The translations under genes were made by a program, and so were the position numbers. Shown one piece after another: positions 45,385-54,126 of a DNA stretch of 64,000 bases (its first letter is position 1; each line of letters opens with the position of its first letter). Source of the DNA: JBFHFS01 sp041583495. Lineage in GTDB: Bacteria > Bacteroidota > Bacteroidia > Bacteroidales > Marinilabiliaceae. Under the pieces are notes generated by a model. The model was not told where the DNA came from. It did no database searches and saw only the letters and a program-made list of their open reading frames with translations. Location of the stretch: the NCBI GenBank assembly GCA_041583495.1, contig JBFHFS010000023.1:1-64000 (forward strand), in the 5' to 3' direction.

Positions 45385-47511
45385 ATGAAAAAATCATCTC
45401 TAATGTTTGCCGCAGCAACTATTGGTGCGGTCACTATTTTTTCGTCCTGTAAACATGTAACACACATGACTGACAAAAATCCATTACTAGAGTCCTTTAC
45501 CTCACCACATCAAACGGCCCCTTTCGACCAAATAAGCGAAGCCGATTATATGCCCGCCTTCAAAAAAGGACTAGAATCAGGCAGACAGGATATCGAAGCG
45601 ATTATCCACAACGCCCAATCGCCCGACTTTGAGAACACCATTGAAGCACTTGAGCACTCCGGCCAGTTATTGGATAAGGTAAGTACCATCTTCTTCAACC
45701 TCAATTCAGCCGAGACCAATGACACCATACAGGCCATTGCCCGCGAAGTATCGCCAATGCTTTCGGAGTATTCCAATGACATCTGGCTGAACGAAAAACT
45801 CTTTGAAAAAGTAAAAACGGTGTTTTCAGCCAATGAAAACAGCAACCTGCTGAACAAAGAACAAAAAAAGCTGCTCGACGACACCTATAAAGGCTTCACT
45901 CGCCGGGGAGCACTCCTCAGCGGAGAGAAAAAGAGCCGCTATCGGGAAATCTCTTCTGAGTTGTCCCAATTAACCCTTCAGTTTGGGGAGAATGTACTGG
46001 CCGAAACCAATGATTTCACCCTTCTTGTTGAAGACATCAACGAGCTTTCGGGCCTTCCCGAAGCCTTGATCGAGGCTGCTGCCCAACTGGCCAGGGAGAA
46101 GGAGAAAACAGGCTGGCTCTTCACGCTTCATTTTCCCAGCTACTACCCGTTCATGAAGTTTGCCGACAATCGGGCCCTTCGCGAAAAGATGTTTCGTGCT
46201 TACTCCTCGAGGGGTAACCAGGACAACGAGCGAAACAACAACGAAATCATCAAAAAAATTGTCGCTTTAAGATTGGAAAAGGCACAATTGTTGGGTTTTC
46301 CCAATCATGCCGATTATGTTTTGTCTGAGCAGATGGCAAAAACGCCCGAAAAGGTGAACTCCTTTTTAGCCGAACTGCTGAATGCCTCGCTTCCCTTTGC
46401 CAAAAAAGAACTGGAGGAAGTAAAAACCTTTGCCCAATCCCTGGGATTCACTGAACCCATGCAGCGATGGGATTTTGCCTACTATTCGGAAAAGTTAAAG
46501 ACCAGCCGTTTTGAGTTAAGTGATGAAATGACTAAACCCTATTTCCAGCTGGAAAAGGTGAAACAGGGCATTTTTGATCTGACTCACCAGCTATATGGCA
46601 TCACCTATAGACCAAACCCGGAAATCCCGGTTTACCACAGCGAAGTTGAGGCTTTTGACGTATTCGACAAGGACAGCTCTTTTTTGGCTGTGCTTTATCT
46701 GGACTTTTTCCCCAGAACAGGGAAACAGGGCGGTGCCTGGATGACCTCCTACCAGGAGCAACACATGGAAAACGGAACCGACGTTCGCCCGCACATCTCC
46801 ATCGTGACCAATTTTACCAGACCCACCTCTACCCGCCCCTCCTTGCTCACTTTTAACGAGGTAACCACATTTCTGCATGAATTTGGGCATGGCCTCCATG
46901 GCATGCTTAGTCGGGTTACCTACAAAAGTCTGGCAGGCACCAGCGTACACCGGGATTTTGTTGAACTGCCCTCCCAGATCATGGAAAACTGGGCCCAACA
47001 AAAAGAATGGCTCCAACAGGTGGCCGTTCACTATCAAACCGGAGAGGCTATTCCCTCCGAGCTGGTGGATAAAATCATTGCCAGCGCCAACTTCCAGAGT
47101 GGATATGCCGCCGTCAGACAACTCAGCTTTGGGTTAAACGACATGGCCTGGCATACCATCCCGGCACCCGTAAACCAGGAGGTATGTGCCTTTGAAAAAA
47201 CAGCCATGGCCCCCACCGAGTTGTTCCCCCCCATAGAGGGCAGTTGCATGAGTACCGCCTTCACCCACATTTTCGACGGAGGGTATGCCGCCGGTTATTA
47301 TGGATACAAATGGGCCGAAGTGCTGGACGCAGATGCATTCGACCTGTTTAAGAAAAATGGCGTATTTGATCAAAAGACGGCTCTTTCGTTCCGCACCAAC
47401 ATCCTGGAAAAGGGTGGAACCGAAGATCCCATGACTCTTTATGTTAACTTCAGAGGCCACGAACCCTCAATTGAGCCCCTACTTGAGAGAGACGGAATGG
47501 TAAAACATTAA
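45385..47511 (+). CDS. M3-family metallopeptidase (oligopeptidase A/Dcp-like), lipoprotein
   Basis: A 708-aa zinc peptidase of the thimet-oligopeptidase family. Starting at ATG 45385 gives MKKSSLMFAAATIGAVTIF then the lipobox SSC, so it is a periplasmic or outer-membrane lipoprotein; a TTG frame 12 codons upstream is rejected. The long helical N-terminal part is followed by the catalytic HEFGHGLH (His498 and His502 as zinc ligands, Glu499 as base), the downstream FQSGYAAVRQLSFG segment and FDGGYAAGYYGYKWAEV near 630, all typical of the family. It degrades short peptides, probably those made by other secreted proteases. It is monocistronic and followed by a strong structured region. Confidence 0.94.
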   Translation: MKKSSLMFAAATIGAVTIFSSCKHVTHMTDKNPLLESFTSPHQTAPFDQISEADYMPAFKKGLESGRQDIEAIIHNAQSPDFENTIEALEHSGQLLDKVSTIFFNLNSAETNDTIQAIAREVSPMLSEYSNDIWLNEKLFEKVKTVFSANENSNLLNKEQKKLLDDTYKGFTRRGALLSGEKKSRYREISSELSQLTLQFGENVLAETNDFTLLVEDINELSGLPEALIEAAAQLAREKEKTGWLFTLHFPSYYPFMKFADNRALREKMFRAYSSRGNQDNERNNNEIIKKIVALRLEKAQLLGFPNHADYVLSEQMAKTPEKVNSFLAELLNASLPFAKKELEEVKTFAQSLGFTEPMQRWDFAYYSEKLKTSRFELSDEMTKPYFQLEKVKQGIFDLTHQLYGITYRPNPEIPVYHSEVEAFDVFDKDSSFLAVLYLDFFPRTGKQGGAWMTSYQEQHMENGTDVRPHISIVTNFTRPTSTRPSLLTFNEVTTFLHEFGHGLHGMLSRVTYKSLAGTSVHRDFVELPSQIMENWAQQKEWLQQVAVHYQTGEAIPSELVDKIIASANFQSGYAAVRQLSFGLNDMAWHTIPAPVNQEVCAFEKTAMAPTELFPPIEGSCMSTAFTHIFDGGYAAGYYGYKWAEVLDADAFDLFKKNGVFDQKTALSFRTNILEKGGTEDPMTLYVNFRGHEPSIEPLLERDGMVKH

Positions 47512-47606
47512 TCTTGCCGGACGAAAGATTTTATGATCGGGATTAAAAGTGATCCCCAACCCATATAATTTTTAGCCTCCGCAAAGAATCACTACCTGCT
47601 CAATAA

Positions 47607-47694
47607 AGAAAAGCCTGTTGGTGAAATGGATTAAAATGGATAGACGGCCTTACAACAGGCTTTTCTATCCACTTTATTTCGTTTCACCTTTTTT
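47607..47694 (+). promoter_or_regulatory. Overlapping inverted repeats forming a terminator and a possible antiterminator
   Basis: Hairpin A pairs AGAAAAGCCTGTTG (47607-47620) perfectly with CAACAGGCTTTTCT (47653-47666). Hairpin B pairs 47620-47643 with 47665-47688 over 24 positions (20 Watson-Crick pairs, two G-U pairs, two mismatches) and is followed directly by six U's (47689-47694). The arms are interleaved, in the order A1-B1-A2-B2. B alone is a strong terminator for the M3 peptidase gene, and A could compete with it. The copper-regulator start is 115 bp downstream. Confidence 0.6.
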
Positions 47695-47808
47695 ATTAAC
47701 CTTCTGTCCCCGACCGAACATAATTCAAATCCCGGAGTTTATATCCAAACGGGATAAGGGAAAATCAACGGCTCCCCCCGGTTTCAAAGCAACTTAACAT
47801 CCTAAACC

Positions 47809-48375
47809 ATGAAGCTTCACATCAAAAATATGGTTTGCGATCGCTGCATCATGATGGTCGAAAGCGAACTTAAGAAACTCGGGTTACATCCTGTCTCGGT
47901 CACCCTCGGCGTTGCGGAAATTTCTGAAAGTCATCTTTCCGACACACAACTAAAAACGGTAGATCAACAGCTTACAAGCCTTGGCTTTGAGCGCATAGAA
48001 GACCAGAAGAAACAAATGATCGAACAGGTCAAAGCCCTGATAATTAAAAAAATACACTACGACACCCTTCAGCAAGGCTTCAACTGGTCGTCGCATATCA
48101 GCCAAAATGTTTACCACGATTACCGTTATCTGAGTCAGCTTTTTTCAGCCATGGAAAGCCTCACCATTGAACAATACATTATCCGGCAAAAAATTGAGAA
48201 GGTTAAGGAACTCATCGTTTACGATCAACTCAACTTAACTGAAATATCCTACCAACTGGGCTACAGCAGTCCGGCCCATATGAGCAATCAGTTTAAAAAG
48301 ATTACGGGGATGACTCCCGGGCACTTTAAGAAACTAAGGAAACCCTTACGCACACCCATCGACAAAGTGAAATAG
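47809..48375 (+). CDS. HMA-AraC fusion: putative copper-responsive transcription regulator
   Basis: A 188-aa protein with two parts. Residues ~1-68 look like a heavy-metal-associated (HMA) domain: a strand, the metal motif NMVCDRC (Cys10 and Cys13), a helix, VSVTLGVAEI and LGFERIE, in the order of a ferredoxin-like HMA fold. Residues ~80-178 are an AraC-type double helix-turn-helix ending in the family signature LTEISYQLGYSSPAHMSNQF and GMTPGHFKKLR. It lies 114 bp upstream of a copper ATPase gene on the same strand. The simplest reading is a one-component sensor that binds Cu(I) through CxxC and activates the export genes, distinct from CueR or CsoR. Function is inferred from architecture and context. 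Confidence 0.82.
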   Translation: MKLHIKNMVCDRCIMMVESELKKLGLHPVSVTLGVAEISESHLSDTQLKTVDQQLTSLGFERIEDQKKQMIEQVKALIIKKIHYDTLQQGFNWSSHISQNVYHDYRYLSQLFSAMESLTIEQYIIRQKIEKVKELIVYDQLNLTEISYQLGYSSPAHMSNQFKKITGMTPGHFKKLRKPLRTPIDKVK

Positions 48376-48424
48376 ATGTAAGTCTTTCCGAAAAATATGT
48401 AACAGAACTCACCCCGGAGGCCCT

Positions 48425-48432
48425 TACTTTTG
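48425..48432 (+). promoter_or_regulatory. Possible -7 box of the copA promoter
   Basis: TACTTTTG matches TAnnTTTG 57 bp before the copA start. No TTTG is found at the -33 position, as would fit an activator-dependent promoter. Confidence 0.35.
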
Positions 48433-48489
48433 TTATATCCAAATTCGTAATATGACAACACGATAAGGGAATTACACAAGCAACGCATT

Positions 48490-50925
48490 ATGGGTAAAAA
48501 TCAGAAAAACCAGCATTGGGTCCTTCCCGTTTCAGAAACTTACGGGGACATTCAAAGACCACTCCTGGGAAAGGCCATGGAAGGCATCAAGGGTATTACC
48601 GAATGGGAATGGGAGCCCAACAATCAGCGGATAAGCCTCCATACGGAGCGCCCCGAAGCCATCCGGGAGGCCATAACGGCTTTAAGCCGTTTGGGGATAG
48701 AAGTGCTGAGAGAACAAAAGACCCTCCCGGTGGAGGGCATGTCGTGTGCCGCCTGCTCCTCGAGTGTGGAATCCATGCTCAATGCCACCAAGGGGGTTCT
48801 TAAGGCGGTCGTGAACCTGGCGGGCCATTCGGTTAGAGTAAATTGGATTCCCGGAAACACCGACTTACCACAAATGAAAAAGAGCATTCGTGCCATTGGC
48901 TACGACTTATTGATAGAGGAAAAAGACTTATCGGAAAAGGCTATTGAGCAAGCACGACAAAACAAAGAGAAAACCATGAGAAGGCAATTGATCGGGGCGG
49001 CCGTCTTTGCTTTTCCTGTATTTTTATTGGGTATGTTTTTTCATAATTTACCCTACGCCCCCTACCTTATGTGGGCATTGGCCACACCGGTACTTTTTAT
49101 TTTCGGGCGCCATTTTTTCGTTAACGCGTTTCGACAAGCCAGACACGGCACCGCCAATATGGACACCCTGGTGGCGCTCAGCACCGGCATTGCCTATCTT
49201 TTTAGCGCCTTTAACACCTTGTTTCCGGGTGTTTGGACCTCCCTGGGATTAGAGGCTCACGTCTATTTCGAAGCCTCCTCCATGATTGTGGTATTTATCC
49301 TACTGGGAAAATGGTTGGAGGAGCGGGCTAAAGCAGGCACCTCATCGGCTATCCGAAAATTGATGGGGCTCCAGCCTCAAAAGGTCACCCTGGTGCGGGA
49401 AGACGGCTCCACTCATAACACTGACATTCATCTCGTTGAAGTGGGAGATGTTTTGCTCGTTAAACCCGGCAGCAAGATCCCTGTTGACGGAAAACTTACC
49501 CAAGGCTCTTCTTTTGTCGATGAAAGCATGATAACAGGAGAATCCATGCCGGCCGAAAAAGTTGAAGGCAGCCAGGTCTATACCGGAACGATCAACCAGT
49601 CGGGTAGTTTTAAGATGAAGGCGGCGGAGGTCGGAAGCGATACGGTACTGGCCCGGATCATTCAAACCGTTCAAAACGCCCAGGCCAGTAAGGCACCCGT
49701 TCAACGCCTGGTAGATAAGGTGGCCTCCATATTTGTGCCCGTGGTGCTAACCATAGCCCTTGCTACTTTGGCTCTGTGGCTGCTGATAGGTGGAACAGCT
49801 TACCTAACTCAGGCATTGCTGGCCACCGTTTCGGTTTTGGTTATCGCCTGTCCCTGCGCCCTGGGCCTGGCAACCCCCACCGCTATTATGGTTGGAGTGG
49901 GAAAAGGTGCCGCACAGGGCATATTGATCAAAGAAGCCTCCAGCCTCGAAAAAGCCCACCGGATTAATGCCATGGTGCTCGATAAAACCGGCACCATCAC
50001 CTATGGCAAACCCGAAGTAACCAACCTGAAGATCGTGACAGACCCATGGACCGAACAACAGGTAAAAGAACGGTTGTTTGCAATCGAATCCCTTTCGGGA
50101 CACCCCCTGGCCACAGCTATTTTGAACCGTATTTCCGATGATGACCTATCCACCCTAGGGTCCGAGCAGTTTAAGGATCACTCCGGTTTTGGCCTCACGG
50201 CCATGATTGAAGGAAATATGGTTACCGCCGGCAACCAGCGGTTGATGAAAAACCGGGGAATCCTCATCCCCACAAATCTTCAAGCACTGGCCCATGAATG
50301 GGAGCAGGAGGCAAAAACCGTTACATGGATGGCCATTGACCAAAAAATAACCGCCGTGATGGCCATTGCAGATATCATTAAACCGACCTCCAGGGCAGCC
50401 ATCCGGGAACTCCTTGATCATAATATTGAGGTGTACATGCTTACCGGTGACAATGAACCAACCGCGGCGGCTGTAGCCAAAGCCACAGGAATCACCCAAT
50501 TCAAAGCACAGGTTTTGCCATCGGAGAAGGCCGATTTTATAAAAACCCTAAAGCAACAGGGTAAATTTGTGGCCATGGTAGGTGATGGCATCAACGACTC
50601 CGAAGCACTGGCGCTGGCAGATTTATCCATTGCCATGGGCAAAGGGTCGGACGTAGCCATGGATGTAGCCGAAATAACCATCATCGCCTCTGATCTTTCG
50701 AAAATACCGGAGGCCTTGAAGCTTTCCGTACACACCATACGAACCATCCGACAAAACCTGTTCTGGGCTTTCTTTTATAACGTGATAAGCATACCACTGG
50801 CTGCCGGCATTCTTTATCCCATTTGGGGGTTTCTGCTCAATCCAATGGTTGCAAGCGCCGCCATGGCCTTCAGCTCCGTATCGGTTGTCAGCAACAGCCT
50901 GAGATTGAGAAACAGGAAGCTCTAA
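48490..50925 (+). CDS. copA: Copper-exporting P1B-type ATPase
   Basis: An 811-aa inner-membrane Cu(I) export pump. The N-terminus holds two HMA-like domains. The first (~8-75) has lost the CxxC motif and the second carries GMSCAAC (Cys85, Cys88). Transmembrane helices follow, with the TGES actuator motif near 353, the metal-binding CPC in ACPCALGLATPT near 452, the phosphorylation site DKTGT near 497, the SGHPLA motif near 537 and GDGINDSEAL near 697. The last helices contain FYNVISIPLA and SSVSVVSNSL (conserved YN and SS copper ligands of the PIB-1 type). It lies in a likely unit with the upstream HMA-AraC regulator and the downstream small HMA protein. Confidence 0.96.
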   Translation: MGKNQKNQHWVLPVSETYGDIQRPLLGKAMEGIKGITEWEWEPNNQRISLHTERPEAIREAITALSRLGIEVLREQKTLPVEGMSCAACSSSVESMLNATKGVLKAVVNLAGHSVRVNWIPGNTDLPQMKKSIRAIGYDLLIEEKDLSEKAIEQARQNKEKTMRRQLIGAAVFAFPVFLLGMFFHNLPYAPYLMWALATPVLFIFGRHFFVNAFRQARHGTANMDTLVALSTGIAYLFSAFNTLFPGVWTSLGLEAHVYFEASSMIVVFILLGKWLEERAKAGTSSAIRKLMGLQPQKVTLVREDGSTHNTDIHLVEVGDVLLVKPGSKIPVDGKLTQGSSFVDESMITGESMPAEKVEGSQVYTGTINQSGSFKMKAAEVGSDTVLARIIQTVQNAQASKAPVQRLVDKVASIFVPVVLTIALATLALWLLIGGTAYLTQALLATVSVLVIACPCALGLATPTAIMVGVGKGAAQGILIKEASSLEKAHRINAMVLDKTGTITYGKPEVTNLKIVTDPWTEQQVKERLFAIESLSGHPLATAILNRISDDDLSTLGSEQFKDHSGFGLTAMIEGNMVTAGNQRLMKNRGILIPTNLQALAHEWEQEAKTVTWMAIDQKITAVMAIADIIKPTSRAAIRELLDHNIEVYMLTGDNEPTAAAVAKATGITQFKAQVLPSEKADFIKTLKQQGKFVAMVGDGINDSEALALADLSIAMGKGSDVAMDVAEITIIASDLSKIPEALKLSVHTIRTIRQNLFWAFFYNVISIPLAAGILYPIWGFLLNPMVASAAMAFSSVSVVSNSLRLRNRKL

Positions 50926-51072
50926 GAAATGGAAAAATAATGGTGCCGTGGAAGTGCGGTAAAGGACAGGCAACCGGGAAAAGTCCGAAATCATCCAATC
51001 GGGCGAAAAAAATCCCATAATTGAGTCGGAAAAACAGTAAAAACATTTTTTTCAAATAAATCTAAACCACCA

Positions 51073-51282
51073 ATGGAAACATTAAAATTCAAAACCAACA
51101 TCAAATGTAATGGTTGCATAAATGCAGTAACCCCCTATCTGAATAAGACAGAAACGATTTCACACTGGACTGTTGATTTGGATAGCCCGGATCGGATTTT
51201 AACCATCGAAACCAGTGAACCACCCCAAAAAATTGAGGCTCTTTTAAAAGAAGCAGGCTATACTGCCACCTGCATTAAGTAA
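51073..51282 (+). CDS. HMA-domain copper chaperone-like protein
   Basis: A 69-aa single HMA domain protein. It has the metal motif KCNGCI (Cys13, Cys16) after the first strand (TLKFKTNI) and ends with the typical LLKEAGYTATCIK. It should shuttle Cu(I) to or from CopA, as CopZ-type chaperones do. It lies 147 bp after copA on the same strand with no visible terminator between them, so it is probably part of the same copper-responsive unit, perhaps with its own promoter. An unusual extra is Cys67 near the C-terminus. Confidence 0.9.
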   Translation: METLKFKTNIKCNGCINAVTPYLNKTETISHWTVDLDSPDRILTIETSEPPQKIEALLKEAGYTATCIK

Positions 51283-51339
51283 ACACCCTGAAATAAAAAG
51301 TAAACCCTTAAAAAATAGGAATTGGCCAAAAAAAACCGT

Positions 51340-51347
51340 TACTTTGC
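51340..51347 (+). promoter_or_regulatory. Possible -7 box of the RRM protein gene
   Basis: TACTTTGC lies in an A-rich context about 110 bp before the RRM gene. It is one base short of the TAnnTTTG spacing, though a TTG sits about 16 nt upstream. The resulting long leader would suit a cold-shock-type RNA-binding protein. Confidence 0.3.
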
Positions 51348-51458
51348 ACGCAATAGATTTTTAAGTATAGCACTTCTCTCTATCCCGATTGAATTTCGAT
51401 CGAATTGCCCTGCTCTAGTTCTATTTTTTACAATTTTCACTTATATACATACTATTTT

Positions 51459-51776
51459 ATGAATCTTTTTGTAGCAAAGTTAAGTCCTGCCACCACAAGT
51501 GAGGACTTAAACGACCTGTTTGGTGATTACGGTGATGTTATTTCGGCCAAAGTCATTATGGACAGGGAAACAGGCACCTCTAAACTTTTTGGTTTCGTGG
51601 AGATGAAAGAAGAGGAAGCCGCACAACGTGCCATCAAGGAACTTAACGAGTGCCTTTTTGACAATAGTGCCATTGTGGTAAAAAAAGCCCGCCCTAAAGG
51701 AGAAAGTACTGGACGGTCAAACTTCGGCGACAGAGACAGAAGTCGTGGTCGCAGCCGTAGCGGATACGGAAATTAA
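51459..51776 (+). CDS. RNA-recognition-motif (RRM) protein with Arg-rich tail
   Basis: A 105-aa single-RRM protein. The start at ATG 51459 gives MNLFVAKLSPAT, where LFVAKL is RNP2; RNP1 is KLFGFVEM near residue 47, so both RNA-contact strands are intact. The last ~25 residues are rich in Arg, Ser and Gly (RDRSRGRSRSGYGN), a basic unstructured tail. Small RRM proteins of this kind are abundant in Bacteroidota and cyanobacteria and are implicated in RNA chaperoning and post-transcriptional control. In Bacteroidota, which lack a typical Hfq in many species, they are good candidate global RNA chaperones. A strong terminator follows the stop. Confidence 0.93.
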   Translation: MNLFVAKLSPATTSEDLNDLFGDYGDVISAKVIMDRETGTSKLFGFVEMKEEEAAQRAIKELNECLFDNSAIVVKKARPKGESTGRSNFGDRDRSRGRSRSGYGN

Positions 51777-51800
51777 TATTTCCGACCAACAACACAAAGA

Positions 51801-51830
51801 AAGGCCGTCTCGCAGGAGACGGCCTTTTTT
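51801..51830. terminator. Bidirectional rho-independent terminator
   Basis: GGCCGTCTC-GCAG-GAGACGGCC (51803-51824) is a perfect 9-bp stem followed by six T's on the plus strand and preceded by an A-rich stretch, serving both the RRM gene (+) and the convergent YhcH-family gene (-). Confidence 0.93.
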
Positions 51831-51834
51831 ATTA

Positions 51835-52290
51835 TCAATCCATTCTGATTTTCACCACCAGTTTTTTAGCCCCCGAAGGCTCCCCATCGGCCATCATCGC
51901 CCGGTGGATTTCCCCGGGAAAAAACACGGCAAAACCACCTGTTGGCACCGCAACCTCCAGGCCTTGAGCCCCTTTAAACAAGGTGCAATCTTTAGCTTCA
52001 TCATAGGGTACATCAATCGACATCTTACCCTCTTCGGCATATTGGATTCGCTCCTTGCCTTCCACTAAAAAGTGAATATCCATGTAACTCTCGTGGGCCT
52101 CCCAAATGGTATCGGCCTCGGGAGTGGTTGGTCGATCCATGGCATTCACAAAAATATCCGAGCCGCTCAATTCCAGGTGTCCGGCCTTAAAATCAGAACC
52201 CTCAAACTGATCCAGGTAATCCATCGCCATCTCGAAAGCGGGATGTATCATGTAATAACGCGAAGCGTTTTCCAAAGTATCTACTATCAT
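51835..52290 (-). CDS. YhcH/YjgK/YiaL family (DUF386) protein
   Basis: A 151-aa cupin-fold protein of the YhcH/YjgK/YiaL group. It contains VNAMDRPTTPEADTIWEAHE near residue 50, DIHFLVEGKERIQYA near 72, and FAVFFPGEIHRAMMADG near 118 with metal-binding-type Glu/His residues. ATG 52288-52290 is preferred over an upstream in-frame frame start because family similarity begins at MIVDTLENASRYY. E. coli relatives include an N-acetylneuraminate anomerase (YhcH) and TabA. A role in sugar-acid or sialic-acid anomer conversion is plausible, but no sialic-acid genes are nearby. Confidence 0.9.
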   Translation of the reverse strand: MIVDTLENASRYYMIHPAFEMAMDYLDQFEGSDFKAGHLELSGSDIFVNAMDRPTTPEADTIWEAHESYMDIHFLVEGKERIQYAEEGKMSIDVPYDEAKDCTLFKGAQGLEVAVPTGGFAVFFPGEIHRAMMADGEPSGAKKLVVKIRMD

Positions 52291-52809
52291 AGCTTTAATC
52301 TTACAAAATAAAATTTGATTCAAAAATAACACATTTTATATCCAAATCTTGAAAAATATTCTTTTTCGTCCCCAGTGGTTCCTCCTATATAAAATACAGA
52401 AGCTCTAAACCGAACCCTAAAGAGCACCCCCTACCAGGAATATTAAAATAGTATATTAACTTATTTTTTTCTACTTTAAATAAACCCATGCCGGTTAACG
52501 AAAACCACCAACATTAAACAGTGAAATTAAGAATATAAATCGTTCACTGGCCACCACCGTCTAACATTTATGTAGCTGACAAAAAAGCTTTTAACAAGAT
52601 TAATTAACCCAAAACCATCCTATCTCAGATCTTCCAATGACCTGCAATTATTTTTCCATTTTTTTTGAACTTTGGAAGGTCCACACTGGGTTGAGCAATT
52701 GTTTTTCATTAAAAATATCACTATCTTTAAGGCATACCGAAATAATTTTTCTCCTGACGTCGCATCCATGCGAAACCCCGACGTTGTTCATTAAATAACC
52801 AAAAAACTT
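52291..52809 (+). promoter_or_regulatory. Divergent gap with candidate ablA promoter
   Basis: This 519-bp AT-rich non-coding stretch contains TTG (52699-52701), a 20-nt spacer and TATCTTTA (52722-52729, one mismatch from TAnnTTTG), about 80 bp before ablA. The rest shows no gene or clear repeat. The gap is long enough for osmotic or other regulation of the osmolyte operon. Confidence 0.4.
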
Positions 52810-54126
52810 ATGCCTATTTTTGATCCATATCAGCAACGTATTGCAAACAAGATTGAACCAAAAACAGAGCGCTCGAACTGGAACGACTGGAAATGGCACA
52901 TAAAACATTCCATACGTACCATCGAACAGTTCGAATACCTGACGGGCATTACCTTTTCGGAGAAGAAAAAGAAGAAACTGCTCGAAACCCAGGGAAAATT
53001 TCCTCTCTCCATCACACCATATTACCTGTCGCTGATCAAGAAAAAGAATTATCAGCACGATCCGGTTTTTAAACAGGCCTTCCTCGATGACCGGGAATTG
53101 ATTCTTTCTTCCCATGAGATGGGCGATCCCCTATCGGAAGATAAGGACAGTCCGGTACCGGGCATCACCCATCGTTATCCCGACCGGGTGTTGTTTCATG
53201 TAAGCAACGTCTGTGCCATGTATTGCCGTCATTGCACCCGCAAACGGAAAGTGGGCGACACCGACTTTGTGCCCGGAAAAACACAAATCAAAAAGGGACT
53301 GGACTACATCAAAAAAACACCCCAAATCAGGGACGTTCTCCTTTCAGGTGGAGATCCTTTCCTTCTTTCCGACGACTATCTGGACTGGATACTCACCGAA
53401 CTCAGAAAAATAAAGCATGTGGAGGTGATCCGGATCGGAACCCGTACCCCGGTGGTTTTGCCCTACAGAATCACGCCCGACTTGGTGAAAATGCTAAAAA
53501 AACACCATCCTCTCTGGATCAACACCCACTTTAATCATCCCCGGGAGATTACGGAATCCTCCAAAGAAGCCCTCCGCAAAATGGCCGACGCAGGGATTCC
53601 TTTGGGCAACCAATCGGTTCTGCTGGCCGACGTAAACGACTGCCCCAGAATCATGAAGAATCTGGTGCACAAATTGGTCATGAATCGGGTACGTCCCTAT
53701 TACATGTATCAATGCGACCTGTCAGAAGGATTAGCGCATTTTCGTACCCCCGTAGGCAAAGGTATCGAGATCATTGAAAGCCTCATTGGGCATACCAGTG
53801 GTTTTGCCGTGCCTACCTATGTGATTGATGCCCCTGGTGGAGGAGGAAAAATTCCCGTCATGCCCAATTACATCATATCCTGGTCGACCAACAAGGTGAT
53901 TTTGCGGAACTACGAAGGGGTAATCACCTCATATCAGGAACCCGATCATTACCAGACAACCATTTGCGACAGGAATTGCGCCAAATGCAACCTGGAGCTG
54001 GACCTACAGCCCGGCAACGAAGAAAATGCCATTGGGATTGAACGGTTATTATCCGACTACGATGAGGCGATATCCCTGATACCGGCCGGCAATAAACGCA
54101 TCCAACGCCGAGACGACAATGGATAA
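52810..54126 (+). CDS. ablA: Lysine 2,3-aminomutase (radical SAM)
   Basis: A 438-aa radical-SAM, PLP-dependent enzyme that converts L-alpha-lysine to L-beta-lysine. The iron-sulfur motif is CAMYCRHC (Cys135, Cys139, Cys142). LLSGGDPFLLSD near residue 179 is the SAM GGD segment, the PLP-lysine region DAPGGGGKIPV lies near 345, and the C-terminal zinc-type cluster CDRNCAKCNLEL near 387 is typical. Its stop overlaps the start of the downstream acetyltransferase by 8 bp, the ablA-ablB arrangement known from methanogens and some bacteria. The pair makes the compatible solute N-epsilon-acetyl-beta-lysine. It could instead feed lysine fermentation, but no kam or kdd genes are near. Confidence 0.93.
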   Translation: MPIFDPYQQRIANKIEPKTERSNWNDWKWHIKHSIRTIEQFEYLTGITFSEKKKKKLLETQGKFPLSITPYYLSLIKKKNYQHDPVFKQAFLDDRELILSSHEMGDPLSEDKDSPVPGITHRYPDRVLFHVSNVCAMYCRHCTRKRKVGDTDFVPGKTQIKKGLDYIKKTPQIRDVLLSGGDPFLLSDDYLDWILTELRKIKHVEVIRIGTRTPVVLPYRITPDLVKMLKKHHPLWINTHFNHPREITESSKEALRKMADAGIPLGNQSVLLADVNDCPRIMKNLVHKLVMNRVRPYYMYQCDLSEGLAHFRTPVGKGIEIIESLIGHTSGFAVPTYVIDAPGGGGKIPVMPNYIISWSTNKVILRNYEGVITSYQEPDHYQTTICDRNCAKCNLELDLQPGNEENAIGIERLLSDYDEAISLIPAGNKRIQRRDDNG

